Of a stretch of DNA of 64,000 bases, positions 44,643 to 56,201 are shown in pieces (the first letter of the stretch is position 1; each line of letters starts with the position of its first letter). This DNA is from Orientallactaga sibirica (Eukaryota; Chordata; Mammalia; Rodentia; Dipodidae): assembly GCA_036365145.1 (NCBI GenBank), contig JAEOAD010000024.1:16320501-16384500 (forward strand), given 5' to 3'. Under the pieces are notes generated by a model. It ran no database searches, was not told the DNA's origin, and saw only the letters and a program-made list of their open reading frames with translations. Position numbers and translations under genes: made by a program.

Positions 44643-44782
44643 ACCCCAAAACCCCCCCCAAAAGCAAAATGCAGCTCCTTTTTAATCTAGTAATTATTGT
44701 TCCTTTCCTATAGGACAACATTTAATTTATACTTTATGCTTTGAAAGCTAGATGAAATACTAATGTTAAAAATACCTATTTG

Positions 44783-44945
44783 AAGCTGGGCATGGTGGCG
44801 CACACCTTTAATCCCAGCACTCGGGAGGCAGAGGTAGGAGGATCGCCGTGAGTTCAAGGCCACCCTGAGACTACATAGTTAATTCCAGGTCAGCCTGAGC
44901 CAGAGTGAAACCCTGAAAAACCAAAAAAAAAAAAAAAAAAAAAAC
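44783..44945 (+). repeat. B1 SINE
   Basis: AGCTGGGCATGGTGGCGCAC through GAAACCCTGAAAAACC and an A-run. Confidence 0.92.
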
Positions 44946-45203
44946 TATTTGGGGGCTGGGATGGTGGGCACACCTTTAATTCGGGAGGCAGAGGTAGGAG
45001 GCAGTTTGCCACCCTGAGACTACCTAAGGACCTCAGAGTGAAACCCTACCCCAGGACCCATGTAAGCCAGATGCACAAGGAGGCACGTGCGTCTGGAGTT
45101 CATCTGCAGTGGCTGCAGGCCCTGGCGCTTCCATTCTCTCTTTCTTTCTGCCTCTTCTCTCTCTCTCTCTCTCTCAAGTAAATAAATAAATAAAATATTT
45201 TTA
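44946..45203 (+). repeat. B1-B2 chimeric SINE
   Basis: A shortened B1 (GGCTGGGATGGTGGGCACAC to GTGAAACCCTACC, 44950-45048) continues without a tail into the B2 interior from CCAGGACCCATGTAAGCCAG to (AAAT)n. Confidence 0.8.
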
Positions 45204-46139
45204 AATACCTATTTTGATACCTCTCAAGATAAATATTGCTTTGCTTTTTTTACTTCTTTGGAAGAACTAATAAAACTAGAGTGAAGGAACTTAAAAGATT
45301 AAGAAATATTAATATTTTAACGCTCGAGTTAAAATGTCCTTTTGTGAATTAACCATCCACTTTCACTGCTAATGACCTATCAAGTGTTAGAAAATAAACT
45401 GAGCAGTATGGACATCAGTTGCATGACTGTAAAACACAACTTTTGGGTATAAAATAAATGCAGAAAACACCCTGATGTTAACCCACTAATATATCCTTGA
45501 AAATTTCATCGCATCTAAAGTTTTAAACACTGAACTATGAATAAAATGCCAGATGATAAATTTTCCTCCTTATCTGGAACTTAGCCAGTTATAGCTAAAA
45601 TTCAGCAACCAAAATATAAGATAAGAATATGCCAACAGGAAGAATTTATGTAACAGACCACTGACCCCTTCCTTATCTTATGCTAAAAACCGACATTTTG
45701 CAAAAGCAGTTTGGTTGCTGAGACACTGTGAAAGCCGTCTGCCTCATGTAGTAAGAGAAGAGACGTTGTTGGAAGTTGAGTTCCAGATAAGGGTTCTACC
45801 CAGCAGTTGCGCATGTGCAACTTATAGCAGCTCACTGTTTGACTGACAGTGGAGCAGCAGTATGCATGGTCAACGTGGTAATTTAATGAACCAAAACTCT
45901 GTGAACATTGTACACTGAAATTCCCATATCCTGACTTAAAGCCAGGGGTTAAAATGGAATGTTAGGATGTAGGGGAACTTTTGTTTTTAATTGTTTTGTT
46001 TCCTTTTGTTTTTAACTAAAACATTAGTTTTCACTTCTTTAAACAGCATTAAGGCACATATAATGTCCACATTTTTAGTTTCAAATAAAAGCAAAATCTC
46101 ATGTGGTGTTAACTATAATAATGGAAAGGATCACAGGAG

Positions 46140-46355
46140 GCACATACCACATGATCAGTAATCATTCTAAATACTTTACAAGTATTTTTTTCTAAGTATT
46201 TTCTTATCTTCAGAGCAGCCCTACCTGATAAATGCTATGACTGCTCCCATTTTTAATGAGAAACCTGAGGCAGAAAGAGGGCAAGACACCTGCTCAAAGT
46301 TCCATGGACAAGGAGGGAAAGAGCCCAGACTCAAACCCAAGCTGTCCATAATCCA
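46140..46355 (+). repeat. MIR-like SINE
   Basis: CCCATTTTTAATGAGAAACC then GAGGCAGAAAGAGGGCAAGA and CCCAGACTCAAACCCAAGCT follow the MIR layout. Confidence 0.65.
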
Positions 46356-47394
46356 GAAGGTAGGCACTGGGCAAACTGTGGCAATGTCAGCACTCTGCAT
46401 CTTTCCTACAAAACCCTATAAGTACCACAAAAACAAAACCGCAACGTCTCCCAGGAATCTCTCCTTCACCAGTGGAAAAATCAGTTTTAATTAGCACTTT
46501 GGGCTAGGTATTGTTTTTTCTAGTTTACTTTAATAATTAATTTCAGCAGAGAAGTAATTTCAATTTGCCATAAAATGCTTTAGTTCTATAAATACCTCAC
46601 TTCTATCTCTTTGTTTTGAATTGCATACAATTTGAAATGTATGTACTTACTTAAGTAGAAGAAAAAATCTAAAAAATCTTAATGTAGCAGAATATATATA
46701 TGTACTTGAGGCATTTTAACATTTTAAAAAATAAGCACATCATAGCCATTTCTTACTTTCCCATAAATGTAAGGCTTCCTTCTTTTGTGTTTTGTAATAT
46801 AAACACATCCTTTATAAAATTGCTTCCTAAGACACATATTCAGGAAAGTTTTCCGTGCCAGTATTTCCTCTATCAGAAATGTGTGGAACTAAAAATGAAT
46901 TACTGGGAAGGAAGTGCAACTTGGAGAGCTCACACGCATTTTGGGATTGGCATATTCTATATGTACTTCCTGCGATCAGTTGCAAATTATCCAAGGACGA
47001 TAAACCCTGAACAGAAGGGATGACGTTAGAGGGAGAAAACAGTCCATCGCCGTGTGTACTATCATCATGATGGCTGGGAAAGCTATCCCCAAGGCTCTGC
47101 ACACAGCACCAATAGAAAGCTATGGGAAGAAAATGGGTAAGGAAAACTTTAGATAACTTAGATAACTTTTTCGCAAGTCCTTCAGCAAACAGTTAATAGT
47201 CCTCATCTCATCAGCTATTAGGTTACCATGGCATTTTTTCTGTGAATATAGAATTCTTAATACACACTTTTGCCCACTTGGTTAAGAATCAGTTTATTGG
47301 GTCTTGTATTCAATGAAGGTGTTTCAATGACCACTTCGCTGCTCAGGTAAATGCAGATACCCTCTGCACAAAGGTAAACTCATTTGCCATTTTG

Positions 47395-47608
47395 TAAACA
47401 GTTTTACTTCTTTATTTCCAAACAAAGAGAGAAGAAAGACAGACAGTGAGAGAAAATGGGCACTCCAGGGCCTCCAGCCACTGCAAATGAACTTCAGATG
47501 CATACACCACTTTGTGCATCTGGCTTTACATGGGTACTGGGGAATTGAACCCATGTCATTGGGCTTTGCAGGCAAGTGCCTTAACTGCTGAGCCATCTCT
47601 CCAGCCCT
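47395..47608 (-). repeat. B2-like SINE
   Basis: GAGAGAAAATGGGCACTCCA through GAGCCATCTCTCCAGCCCTC, reversed. Confidence 0.9.
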
Positions 47609-47633
47609 CATTTGCCATTTTTAAAATGTGTTC

Positions 47634-47795
47634 TTAGCTGGTCATAGTGGTGCATGCCTTTAATCCCAGCACTCAGGAGGCAGAGGTAGGAGGAGTATTG
47701 CAGTGAGTTCAAGACCACCTTAAGACTACATAGTGAATTCTGGGTCGGTCTGGGCTACAGTGAGACCTTACCATGGAGAAAACAAAAAACAACAA
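47634..47795 (+). repeat. B1 SINE
   Basis: TTAGCTGGTCATAGTGGTGC through GAGACCTTACCATGGAGAAA. Confidence 0.88.
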
Positions 47796-48711
47796 AGCCT
47801 GCATGGGACAAGCTGACGAATCTTGACTTTAGTTCTACAGGATCCTCAGCCCAATTTATTTCATAATTGCATCAGGAGCATAATAGGTTATGAAAGTTCT
47901 TTTTTTCAACTGGGGACACACTGTTACCCTATGGAAAATCTTTACTCATTAAGTAGAGATTCCACTATTCTAGTGGAAATCAATATAGTGCCTGAGCTGT
48001 GAATTCACAGTAGTAGATTAGTCATTGGAACAAAGCACAGGAAAAAGAGTGAGAAAAACAAAGAGTTTTATTTCCTTAACTCTACTAACTGAATGTAAAC
48101 ATTGAAAACGGGTTTGTACTCAGAGTTTAAAATGTCTCTGGGAAGGTCATATGCTGAGTCACACATCTTTATGATGTAAGGTAAAGAAAATGATATGTAG
48201 CAAAATATACAAACTCTCTGGGGCTCAATGTAACCTCATGTAAGATAAAAATAAAATAGTAGTCCAGACAATCTTCAAAGTAATATACCCAATTCTTCAC
48301 CTACGGGGGAACCTAAGAGGACATAAGGCAAGATCAACACTGCTAATAGACTTTTAAAATGAAAGAAATATTCTTTAAATACATCCAACTACCAAAAAAC
48401 GTTGTTTAATTTATAAGTGTCAAAAAGTTATTATTTTTTTTCTTAGCAATGTGGCCACAATAATTCTGAGGATGTTTCTCTCCATGTACAGCTTATTCTA
48501 GCACAAGCTTTAACCCCATCCTTTTACTACAACTGCAAAGAAATCTGCGTGTTAGATTTAAGCAGGAAGATGGGCAGCTATGCCTCCCATGGGACTCATG
48601 ACATAAGTGAAGGGTGGAAAATGGAACAAGGCAAAGAGCAGACGGTCTCAGTTATACTGTTCAGCAGGAATCTGGAGAGAGCATGTGAGCCTCAAGAAAG
48701 AGATGCCACCA

Positions 48712-48872
48712 GGCGTGGTGGTGCATGCCTTTAATCCCAGCACTCGGGAGGCAGAGGTAGGAGGATCGCCATGAGTTTGAGGTCACCCTGAGACTACATG
48801 CTGAATTCCAGGTCAGCCTGGGCTAGAGTGAGACCATACTTTGGAAAACCAAAAAAAGTAAATAAATAAAAG
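48712..48872 (+). repeat. B1 SINE
   Basis: CAGGCGTGGTGGTGCATGCC through GAGACCATACTTTGGAAAAC. Confidence 0.9.
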
Positions 48873-49444
48873 AGATGTCACCACGATGTGGTTGGTATGA
48901 CTTCCACAATAAGGAACTCCGTGTTTTCCAGAGTCCAGACCAAGGGGATGTCTACAAGGCTTTAGCAGTGGCTCAAAGGGATCAATGTGACAGTAAATTT
49001 GATGAATACAAACCGAATAGCATTGACCATCACGTGAGAGAAAACCAGCTCCCATGGTCCAGGTTAGGGTATGTTCAGTTCTGGATTTTCTTAGACTCTG
49101 GAAAAAATATCTCATGTGGACATGTGTATCTCCCAACTATCTAAATCATTTTACAACTTTTACATTAAAGTCATGCTTTGATTGGGGATCACAGCATAGT
49201 TTTAAAGAAATTTCAAGATGGAACAGAGTAGAAACAGGACTTCTGTTTGCAATCAGCATCTTATATGGCTGTTCATGATCTCGGATTACACTACAGGACA
49301 GCGTTTCCCTTTGCAGAGGCTCAGAGCGCACACAGTCAAGGCATGCATTCAGGAGACAACCCAAACTGATGCTTAGACTAATGGTGACAGTCACTGGCAA
49401 CATGTGAAAATGGATTAAATGAAAATATTTAGGTTTCTAATCAC

Positions 49445-49468
49445 CTTGATTCTGAAGCAGTGTCCTGT
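49445..49468 (-). CDS. TBC1D4: TBC1D4 exon 12, 24-nt microexon
   Basis: The layout is AATGAACTAG | 24 nt | GTGATTAG on the minus strand. Joined to the AG of exon 11 and the T of exon 13 it reads R-QDTASES-S, matching human IRQDTASESSDGEG. The phase is 1 nt in, 2 nt out, the same as exon 11, so inclusion or skipping keeps the frame. The pyrimidine tract is interrupted (TTCTTGTCTTCTTAATGAAC) and the donor GTGATT is sub-optimal, which fits regulated inclusion. In human, loss of these eight residues would turn the 1298-residue form into a 1290-residue form. Confidence 0.9.
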
Positions 49469-50082
49469 CTAGTTCATTAAGAAGACAAGAATGGCATTAG
49501 CACATAGATAATTGTCCAAAACAGGACTCAGAACAAAAAGGCATTTCTATAAATTCACATACCACAGGTAACAGTGAACTCTAATGAAGAATCATAGTAC
49601 GTTTATCGATAAACACAAGAGAATGAAATAACCCAAACAATACCACAAGCACTTCATCAGCAACACCTTTTTTTGCTCATTGAAATTTTTATAAGTGAAT
49701 AGAAGTAATAACTGGTGTTTTTTTTTTTTAACAATCATTTACTTTGATCAGTGAACTCTAATACAAATAAGTTTTTAAAATATAAGCTTAAAACTTGAGA
49801 AGCAGTTATAAGGAGTTAACAAACATGCTAAGTGGAAAGGAAATATATTTGATAAATGGATGATGGAAAAAAAATATCATTAGATGCAATAATTGTTCCA
49901 CTACAAAACAATGAAATGATGTGAAAGTTTAAAAACTTAGTTTGAATTAAGGTAACAAACATACACTTATTCTCTTTCCTTTATCATTTTGACTTTTTTG
50001 CAAATGGATATATTAGCCAACAAACTATGATATTAAAAAAGATCTTGGCTTCTTTTTCTCAGTCTGCTTAAAAACAGTAGCC

Positions 50083-50290
50083 TGGGGCTGGGGAGATGGC
50101 TTAGCAGTTAAGGCATTTGCCTGCAAAGCCAAAGGACATTGGTTCAATTCCCCAGGACCCACATAAGCCAGCACAAGGGGGCGCATGCAACTGGAGTTCG
50201 TTTGCAGTGGCTGGAAGCCCTGGCATGCCCATTCTCTCTCTCTCTCTCACACTCTGCCTCTTTCCCTCTCTCAAATAAAAATAAATTTAA
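50083..50290 (+). repeat. B2-like SINE
   Basis: TGGGGCTGGGGAGATGGCTT starts it; CT stretch and (AAAT)n are present. Confidence 0.9.
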
Positions 50291-51712
50291 CCAAAAACAG
50301 TAGTGTAAGAGGTTATTAATGTAACTATGTCCACACTTATCCACAAGACCTAACAGGTTTTTAATAATTCAGGACTTAGTTTCTATAGAACATGTGTGTC
50401 TATCCTGAATTCAGAATTTCAAATTAACATGTTTTTTAAGTAATAGTATTGTTGGGCTATTTCCTATGCTAGCCTATTCCTCATTTTACTTTACATATTT
50501 AAAATCCACTTTAAGCAAATAGTAAAAATATTAGGTACCCAAGTGACAAGAAAATTACAACTGGTAGTATTTGGCCTCTCTCACACTTGTTATTCTGAAT
50601 CGTTCCAGATAGCATGGTAATTGTGTGAACATGATATTCTCTCTGAAAAAAAAAAGTTTTAATGAGATGAGGAGTTCAGAAGTGACTGGATTTAAAAACT
50701 ATCATCTTGAATATCTTTGTTCTTGGGGAAACACATCCTAAAGCATTAAGAGAAAAGGGCCTTGTACATGCATCTATTCACACATAGCTTAGAATAAAGA
50801 ATATCTGAACACATATAAACATGAGGAGAGCTACATAAACAGATAAATGGAGTGATATAACCAATGCAGCAAAATGTTAAAAAAAATGAATCTAGATAAA
50901 GGATTGATAGGAATGAATCTCACAAATTAATGTCAGATAAAGAAGCCCGACATAAAAATAATGGATGTTATATCATTCCATTTATATCAAGTTCAGAAGT
51001 AGACAAAACTGAGCTACACTCTACGAGGTCAGCAGGGCAGTGAGGAGGTGGGCAGTATGAGTGGCTGCTGGTAGATTTCCACTTACTGTCTGGACAGCGT
51101 AACACCACGGTGCTCACTCTGTGATGAGCTGTGGGCTTTCAACTGCTGTGCTTTTAAATGAAAATGCTTTTTTCCTCCAAAGTGTACCTGAGCCCCACTT
51201 ATTATATGCTGTCAAACTAAAAATGAGGAGAAAAAAAAAACTACTCTCTGATTTTTACAATTTCTCACATCCAAAAAAATCTAAATCACTTAAATGATTT
51301 TTAAATGCTCATAAAATCTGAGACCTTCTCTACATGTTCACAAACTACAGATAACATAGCTACCAAGAAGTAAACATTTTCAACCCAAAACTCAGAGGCC
51401 ATTAGCCCTCTGGCTTTAATACTCTTCCATCAGCTTGAGGTATCCCAGGCTTCGGGACAGGAAAACAAGAATAATACTTATGACTAAGCAGATATTACTG
51501 AAAACAAATTAAGAACCTTACATTAAACAACATAAATGACCTTTAACACCTCAAGCCTCATCCTTTGTGCCCCCACATCCTATTGACAACCAGCTATTTC
51601 TAATTGTCACTTTTTAGACATGGTTGTTTCTTGTTTCCAAAAGGAAGCTAGGATTTTCCATATGTTCACTTCAGCTGCAAATATGCTGGATTGAATATTC
51701 AGTACTTCAACT

Positions 51713-51842
51713 GAAAATGGAGTTGTGTGCCTGTAATCCCAGCACTCCAGAGGTGGAGGCAGGAAGCCAAGGCCATTTCCGCTATATAGTGTGTTCAAAG
51801 TCAACCTGAGCTATATGAGACATTGTGTTTAAAAAAATAAGT
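51713..51842 (+). repeat. Old B1-like SINE
   Basis: GGAGTTGTGTGCCTGTAATC and AACCTGAGCTATATGAGACA remain from a diverged B1. Confidence 0.65.
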
Positions 51843-51844
51843 GA

Positions 51845-52096
51845 TGGGCTGGAGAGATGGCTCAGCAGTTAAGGTGCCTGCTTGCTAAGCCTAAGAATGC
51901 TGGTTCCAATCTCCAGGTCCCATGTTTAGCCAGATGCAAGGTGAAGCAAGGGTGCAATGCCGCACTTGCCCACAAGGGGGCACAAGCATCTGGAGTTGGT
52001 TCACAGCAGCTGAGAGGCTACTGGCACGCCCATTCTCTGTCTTCCTCTCCCTTCTCTCTCTCTGTCTGTGTCTCTCTCCAAAAAAAAAAAAAAAGT
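51845..52096 (+). repeat. Long-form B2-like SINE
   Basis: GGGCTGGAGAGATGGCTCAG starts it, with TTGCCCACAAGGGGGCACAA and a CT-rich stretch ending in an A-run. Confidence 0.9.
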
Positions 52097-52439
52097 GACA
52101 TATTCTCATACAGGCAAACTGGTATTGTTATACATACAGTTTTTGTTCTCCAAATTCATGGTATAGTCCATAGAATACTATTTTGTATCTAATGTTCTTT
52201 AAAACTTCTACCACAAAGTTGTTCCTGAAAAGACCTTAAATTTTTTCTACTCTATTCTAGTCACTAGAAATGCAGTTCCATGCTTGCACACAACTTTGTA
52301 CTAACTCAGAGAAAAGTCAGATTCATAATATGCTAATCCAGTATGAATTCTCTTTTGGGATGAAAACATTTGGCACATACCAACAAAACACTCAGAAATC
52401 ACTCAAAGATCACTTTATTGAGTTTAACTAGTTAATGAG

Positions 52440-52690
52440 GGTTAACTGGTTATATGCTAATTTTTAAAAGTTCCCACATCTAAAAGAAACAGAACAAGAC
52501 TATTCAAGATTTTAGTAGCCCACAGGCTGGCTGACAGCATGTATTCCTGAGCTTGACTAAAATAACAAAAATTGCCAACTACTACACAACCACACACAAC
52601 CCACATGTCCATCAGCAGGGAAGTAGACACGCTGTGGTGTTTCAAATGGAATGCATCAAGCTGGATACAAAAACAGGAAATCACAGATTT
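52440..52690 (-). mobile_element. L1-like fragment, end of ORF2
   Basis: CACATGTCCATCAGCAGGGA and GTAGACACGCTGTGGTGTTT resemble the conserved plus-strand L1 wording, but the copy is badly decayed; strand is uncertain. Confidence 0.35.
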
Positions 52691-52865
52691 CTAAGTTGAC
52701 CACGACCCATCTAGAAGGTCGCATCACTTTCCAGAGACTGCTGACATTCCACTTAGAATTTGCACCATTCATATAATTCAATGTATAATTTCAAATTAAA
52801 AAAAAAAAAAAGAGGCAGATCTCCAAAACTCACTATGTCTAATTTTGTGGAGCTATAAAACAAAT

Positions 52866-53090
52866 GAAGGCTGGAGATATGGCTTAGCAGTTAAGGTGCT
52901 TGCCTTGTGAAGCCTAAGGACTCAGGTTAATTCCCCGGTACCCACGTAAGCCAGATGCACAAAGTGGTACATGCATCTGGAGTTCATTTGTGGTAGCTGG
53001 AGGCCCTGGTATACCCATATTCTCTATCAACTTCTTTTTCTTCTCTCTCTCTCTCCCTTTCTCTCTCAAATAAATAGATAAAACATTAAG
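52866..53090 (+). repeat. B2-like SINE
   Basis: AAGGCTGGAGATATGGCTTA starts a complete copy with CT-rich stretch and AAATAAATAG tail. Confidence 0.88.
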
Positions 53091-53650
53091 AAATTAGTTA
53101 TATACATTTTCCTGAGATAAAACTGAAAATAAAAGGAAGAAGAGCTGCAAGATTTAGTTGGTGCCCCCATATATTCTGAGAGTGGCTATCAACCACTGTT
53201 TGGTATACAGTGAGACTCAGAAAGTAAATTCATCAATGAGAATAAAAATCAAAGACATAACTAAGGAAATACTCTATGCACTTAAAAATAAAGATATATC
53301 ATCCAATCCTTTTAGTACAGTGGCTTCCATGGAATATGCCAAGAGAGACTAAGAAAAAGAAACACACAAACTTTAGACTCTAGGATGGAGGAAAAGAATG
53401 CGTACATGAGATCCAAACCTTAATTCAAAATGTTAGTCACATCATCCAAAAGCTTTGAAATTACCAATTGTTTTCAAAATAAAATTAATTGGATGTGAAT
53501 TGAAATCCACATATTAGAAACGGATTAAAACAAGCGCGTGGAAGGATGCACAGGTGTTCACTCCAAAGTTAACCATCCATTCTTTAGTAACACACAGATC
53601 AGTAAATCACTAGAGAAAAGGTTGCTTTGCAAATAGCACACTGGTCTCAC

Positions 53651-53806
53651 CTGATGTCATTCTCATACTGTGGGGACAGTCTACCTGAATTCTGGTAAAA
53701 GCTTTTCAGGAAAGAGGGGGCAGTGAAGGAAGGGGCAGACAAGGAGGCGTGAAGACTTGGAGGACTGGAGGGAGAACTACTCTCCTTGTACCTGCGTCGA
53801 AGGATG
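53651..53806 (-). CDS. TBC1D4: TBC1D4 exon 11 (156 nt), alternatively spliced Ser-rich cassette
   Basis: The acceptor is TTTTCTGTACTCAG|C and the strong donor is CATCAG|GTGAGA. It enters with one base completing a Ser codon and leaves AG. It encodes [20 protein letters not shown] then [20 protein letters not shown] and [26 protein letters not shown] covers the AMPK-responsive serine (human Ser704, mouse Ser711). From memory, exons 11 and 12 are the pair missing from the short AS160 isoform. The start is three residues shorter than human (SNLSSVRRMYK against SILRRRYK). The length is a multiple of three and skipping keeps frame. Confidence 0.94.
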
Positions 53807-54589
53807 CTGAGTACAGAAAACACAGCAAATTTGTCTTAATTTATATTTCAGCAAAATCTTCATTCACTATGAAAAAGCATATAAACAGGTTCTTGCTATT
53901 AATTTACCCTTTCTTTTAAAGGCTCAGGGCCAGATCTTACACAGAATTTTAAAAGGTGGGGGCATGCAGCAGATGAAGAAAAAGGGGTTCCCCCCCCCCT
54001 TTCGCAAGGTGGATTCCTCATCTATGCAGTATCTGTACTTGTGTCTGTATTCATCTCCAAAATATTCTTAATAACTTGGGGAAAGAAGTGTTTGATATTT
54101 ACATGTAAAAGACACTTAAAGGGAAACACAAATAATTACAGGAAAACAAATTCTAGAAGGAACACGGATTATAAGTATTTCAACGACTTAAGTTATTTTA
54201 TTTTAAAGGTATAAACCCCTCTAAACGTTTAAGAACATGTTTGGATTGATGAATGTCATCACATACAATACCTTTTGCTTAACAAACATAACTGCATTCT
54301 CTCCATGTGGGCCTGCACCACTGCTTTAATCCAAGCCCCCAAGTCTCCCAAATAGCTCTATTTTTATTTTTTTTAAAGTTCTTTGTGTAGAACGTTTTTC
54401 ATAATGACATAAACAGCATGTTTTTATATTTATGCTGATTGAAAGTACTTGAGTTTATATTTTATACATGTGAGAAACTCCAGGAAGAATTGAGAGACAT
54501 ATCACTTATAAAGTAATTGGTGTTTTTAATTCTCGAAAATAATTTGTTGTGGAAAAAAAAAGAGATTTATTGTCCTGGGTAAAAAATAA

Positions 54590-54760
54590 ATGAGCTGGGC
54601 GTGGTGTCACACGCCTTTAATCCTAGCAGAGGTAGGCGGATCACCATGAGTTCGAGGCCACCCTGAGACTACATAGTTAATTCCAGGTCAGCCTGGGCCA
54701 GAGCAAGACCCTACCTCGAAAATCAAAAATAAATAAATAAATTAATTAATTAATTCTTTA
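54590..54760 (+). repeat. B1 SINE with a 15-bp internal loss
   Basis: GAGCTGGGCGTGGTGTCACA through GACCCTACCTCGAAAATCAA; the CACTCGGGAGGCA block is missing. Confidence 0.9.
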
Positions 54761-54934
54761 AAAAAATCTTAGTGTGCATATGAACACTTAAATCTTCATA
54801 TACTCACAAAATGTAAAGATAATTATGTTGATTTTCTTTGTTTTTGTATGCTAAGTATCTTGATTTGTAAAATTCAAATCATTCAGAAAACCACAATGAA
54901 AATAAAACTATATTCTTAAAAATATGCAAGTAAC

Positions 54935-55136
54935 TTTGCTTTATTTATTTATTTTTATTTTTATTTATTTTTTATTATTGTTATTATTTTGGTGTTTCAA
55001 GGTAGGGTCTCACTCTAGGCCAGGCTGACCTGGAATTCACTATGTAGTCCCAGGGTGGCCTGGAACTCACAGCGATCCTCCTACCTCTGTCTCCAGAGTG
55101 CTGGGATTAAAGGCATGCGCCACCATGCCCGGCTTA
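54935..55136 (-). repeat. B1 SINE
   Basis: (TTTA)n then CAAGGTAGGGTCTCACTCTA through CACCATGCCCGGC, reversed. Confidence 0.92.
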
Positions 55137-55711
55137 ATTTCTATTTATTAACAGATGTGAAACAACTGCTAAATTATTTTTCAGATACCATGTCCGGTGA
55201 TCTCTGACAGACCTTTGCTTTCATTATATAGTCTTCTTCAGAGATATCACTGTATTTTAGATAAAACTCATAACAATTTTCAGACTTTGCTTTTCTTATT
55301 GAGAATTTTCATACACGAGCATACTGTGACTTGGTCATAGTCTCCTACCATTACTTTTGGTTTTTTTAAGTCTCCTTTTCACTGAACCCCCTCCGCTTTC
55401 CAAGCAGTCCCTCTTCTACTCTGATGTCTCATTCTTTTGGGGTGCCCTCCCCCGTCTTCTGTGTGAGTGTGCTACGTAATAAAATTCAGCCCAATATTGT
55501 CTCCTGCGTGAAGGGAACTTAGATGTTTCTTAGAAGCCTGTTGTCTTATCACAGGCGAGCGGGAAGCTGGGCTGCTGCACTGTTTTCCAACACGTTGAGT
55601 TTGTTTTCTCCCAACCAGCAGTCAGAAGACACTTGTCCAGAACGTACTGTCACTGGACTTTCAAAAGCAAACAACTGCATACATATTTCGTTTTCTCGAC
55701 TTTTCTGGAGA

Positions 55712-55779
<68 letters not shown>
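55712..55779 (+). repeat. (AC)n followed by a ~30-nt A-run
   Basis: About 18 AC units lead straight into the A-run; on the gene strand it reads T-run then (GT)n. Confidence 0.95.
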
Positions 55780-55780
<1 letters not shown>

Positions 55781-55974
55781 AGAAACAGGGGTTTCTATCC
55801 AAAACGCATTGACTCTTCCCTCTGGAGGTATCCTAACCTTGCTCCACCTTCCCTTACTCATTGAGGAAAGAATTGATTCCACTTACATTTCTCCTCCTTC
55901 CTCCCATGAAGTCACCCATCGCCTGGGACAGCAGAGGGCCCTCAGGGGTGGCACAGGGCTCTGCCCTCACTCAC

Positions 55975-56201
55975 CTGCACTGCTCGCTGGCGCTCTGTCT
56001 CAGCGGAGGGGAGCGCAGGCCATGGGCCCTGCCATCCTGCAAGGGCAGCTTCCTCCTTGTGCTCGAAGGCGGGTGGCTGAACGTGTGTGCCCTCCTTCGA
56101 AACTGCGGAGAGTCGCAGTCCTCCTCAGAAAATGCATGCCAAGCTGAGGACAGCGGCGAGGCTGGCGGGGTCCCCGGAGGAGAGTCCCCCGGGGAGTAAT
56201 C
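55975..56201 (-). CDS. TBC1D4: TBC1D4 exon 10 (227 nt), Akt/14-3-3 site region
   Basis: The acceptor is TCTTTCCAG|GATTAC and the donor TGCAG|GTGAGT; entry is phase 0 and two bases (AG) are left over. It encodes 75 whole residues beginning [29 protein letters not shown] matches the segment around human Thr642, the main Akt site and 14-3-3 dock of AS160. LRQSASEQC near the end corresponds to the Ser666 region. The exon is GC-rich and Pro/Ser-rich, as expected of the disordered linker between the PTB and TBC domains. Open frames on the plus strand across it are antisense shadows. Confidence 0.96.

Larger units (their letters stand above)
41389..49444 (-). other. TBC1D4: TBC1D4 intron 12
   Basis: This 8-kb intron holds a dense SINE cluster at 44000-45200 and further B1, B2 and MIR copies. 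Bases 41400-42020, 42930-44000, 45205-46135, 46360-47390, 47800-48710 and 48875-49440 hold no recognised feature or extra exon. Confidence 0.85.
49469..53650 (-). other. TBC1D4: TBC1D4 intron 11
   Basis: It contains three B2 copies, one old B1 and an L1-like piece. Bases 49480-50080, 50295-51710 and 53095-53650 show nothing specific. Confidence 0.85.
53807..55974 (-). other. TBC1D4: TBC1D4 intron 10
   Basis: It contains two B1 copies in opposite orientation and an (AC)n/A-run composite. Bases 53830-54580 and 55140-55700 hold nothing I recognise. Confidence 0.85.

Noticed and set aside
46237..46494. 85-codon plus-strand open frame
   Set aside because: Most of it lies in a MIR-like SINE.
55809..56199. 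Two 112-codon plus-strand open frames
   Set aside because: They are antisense shadows of the GC-rich exon 10, which has a clear minus-strand match.
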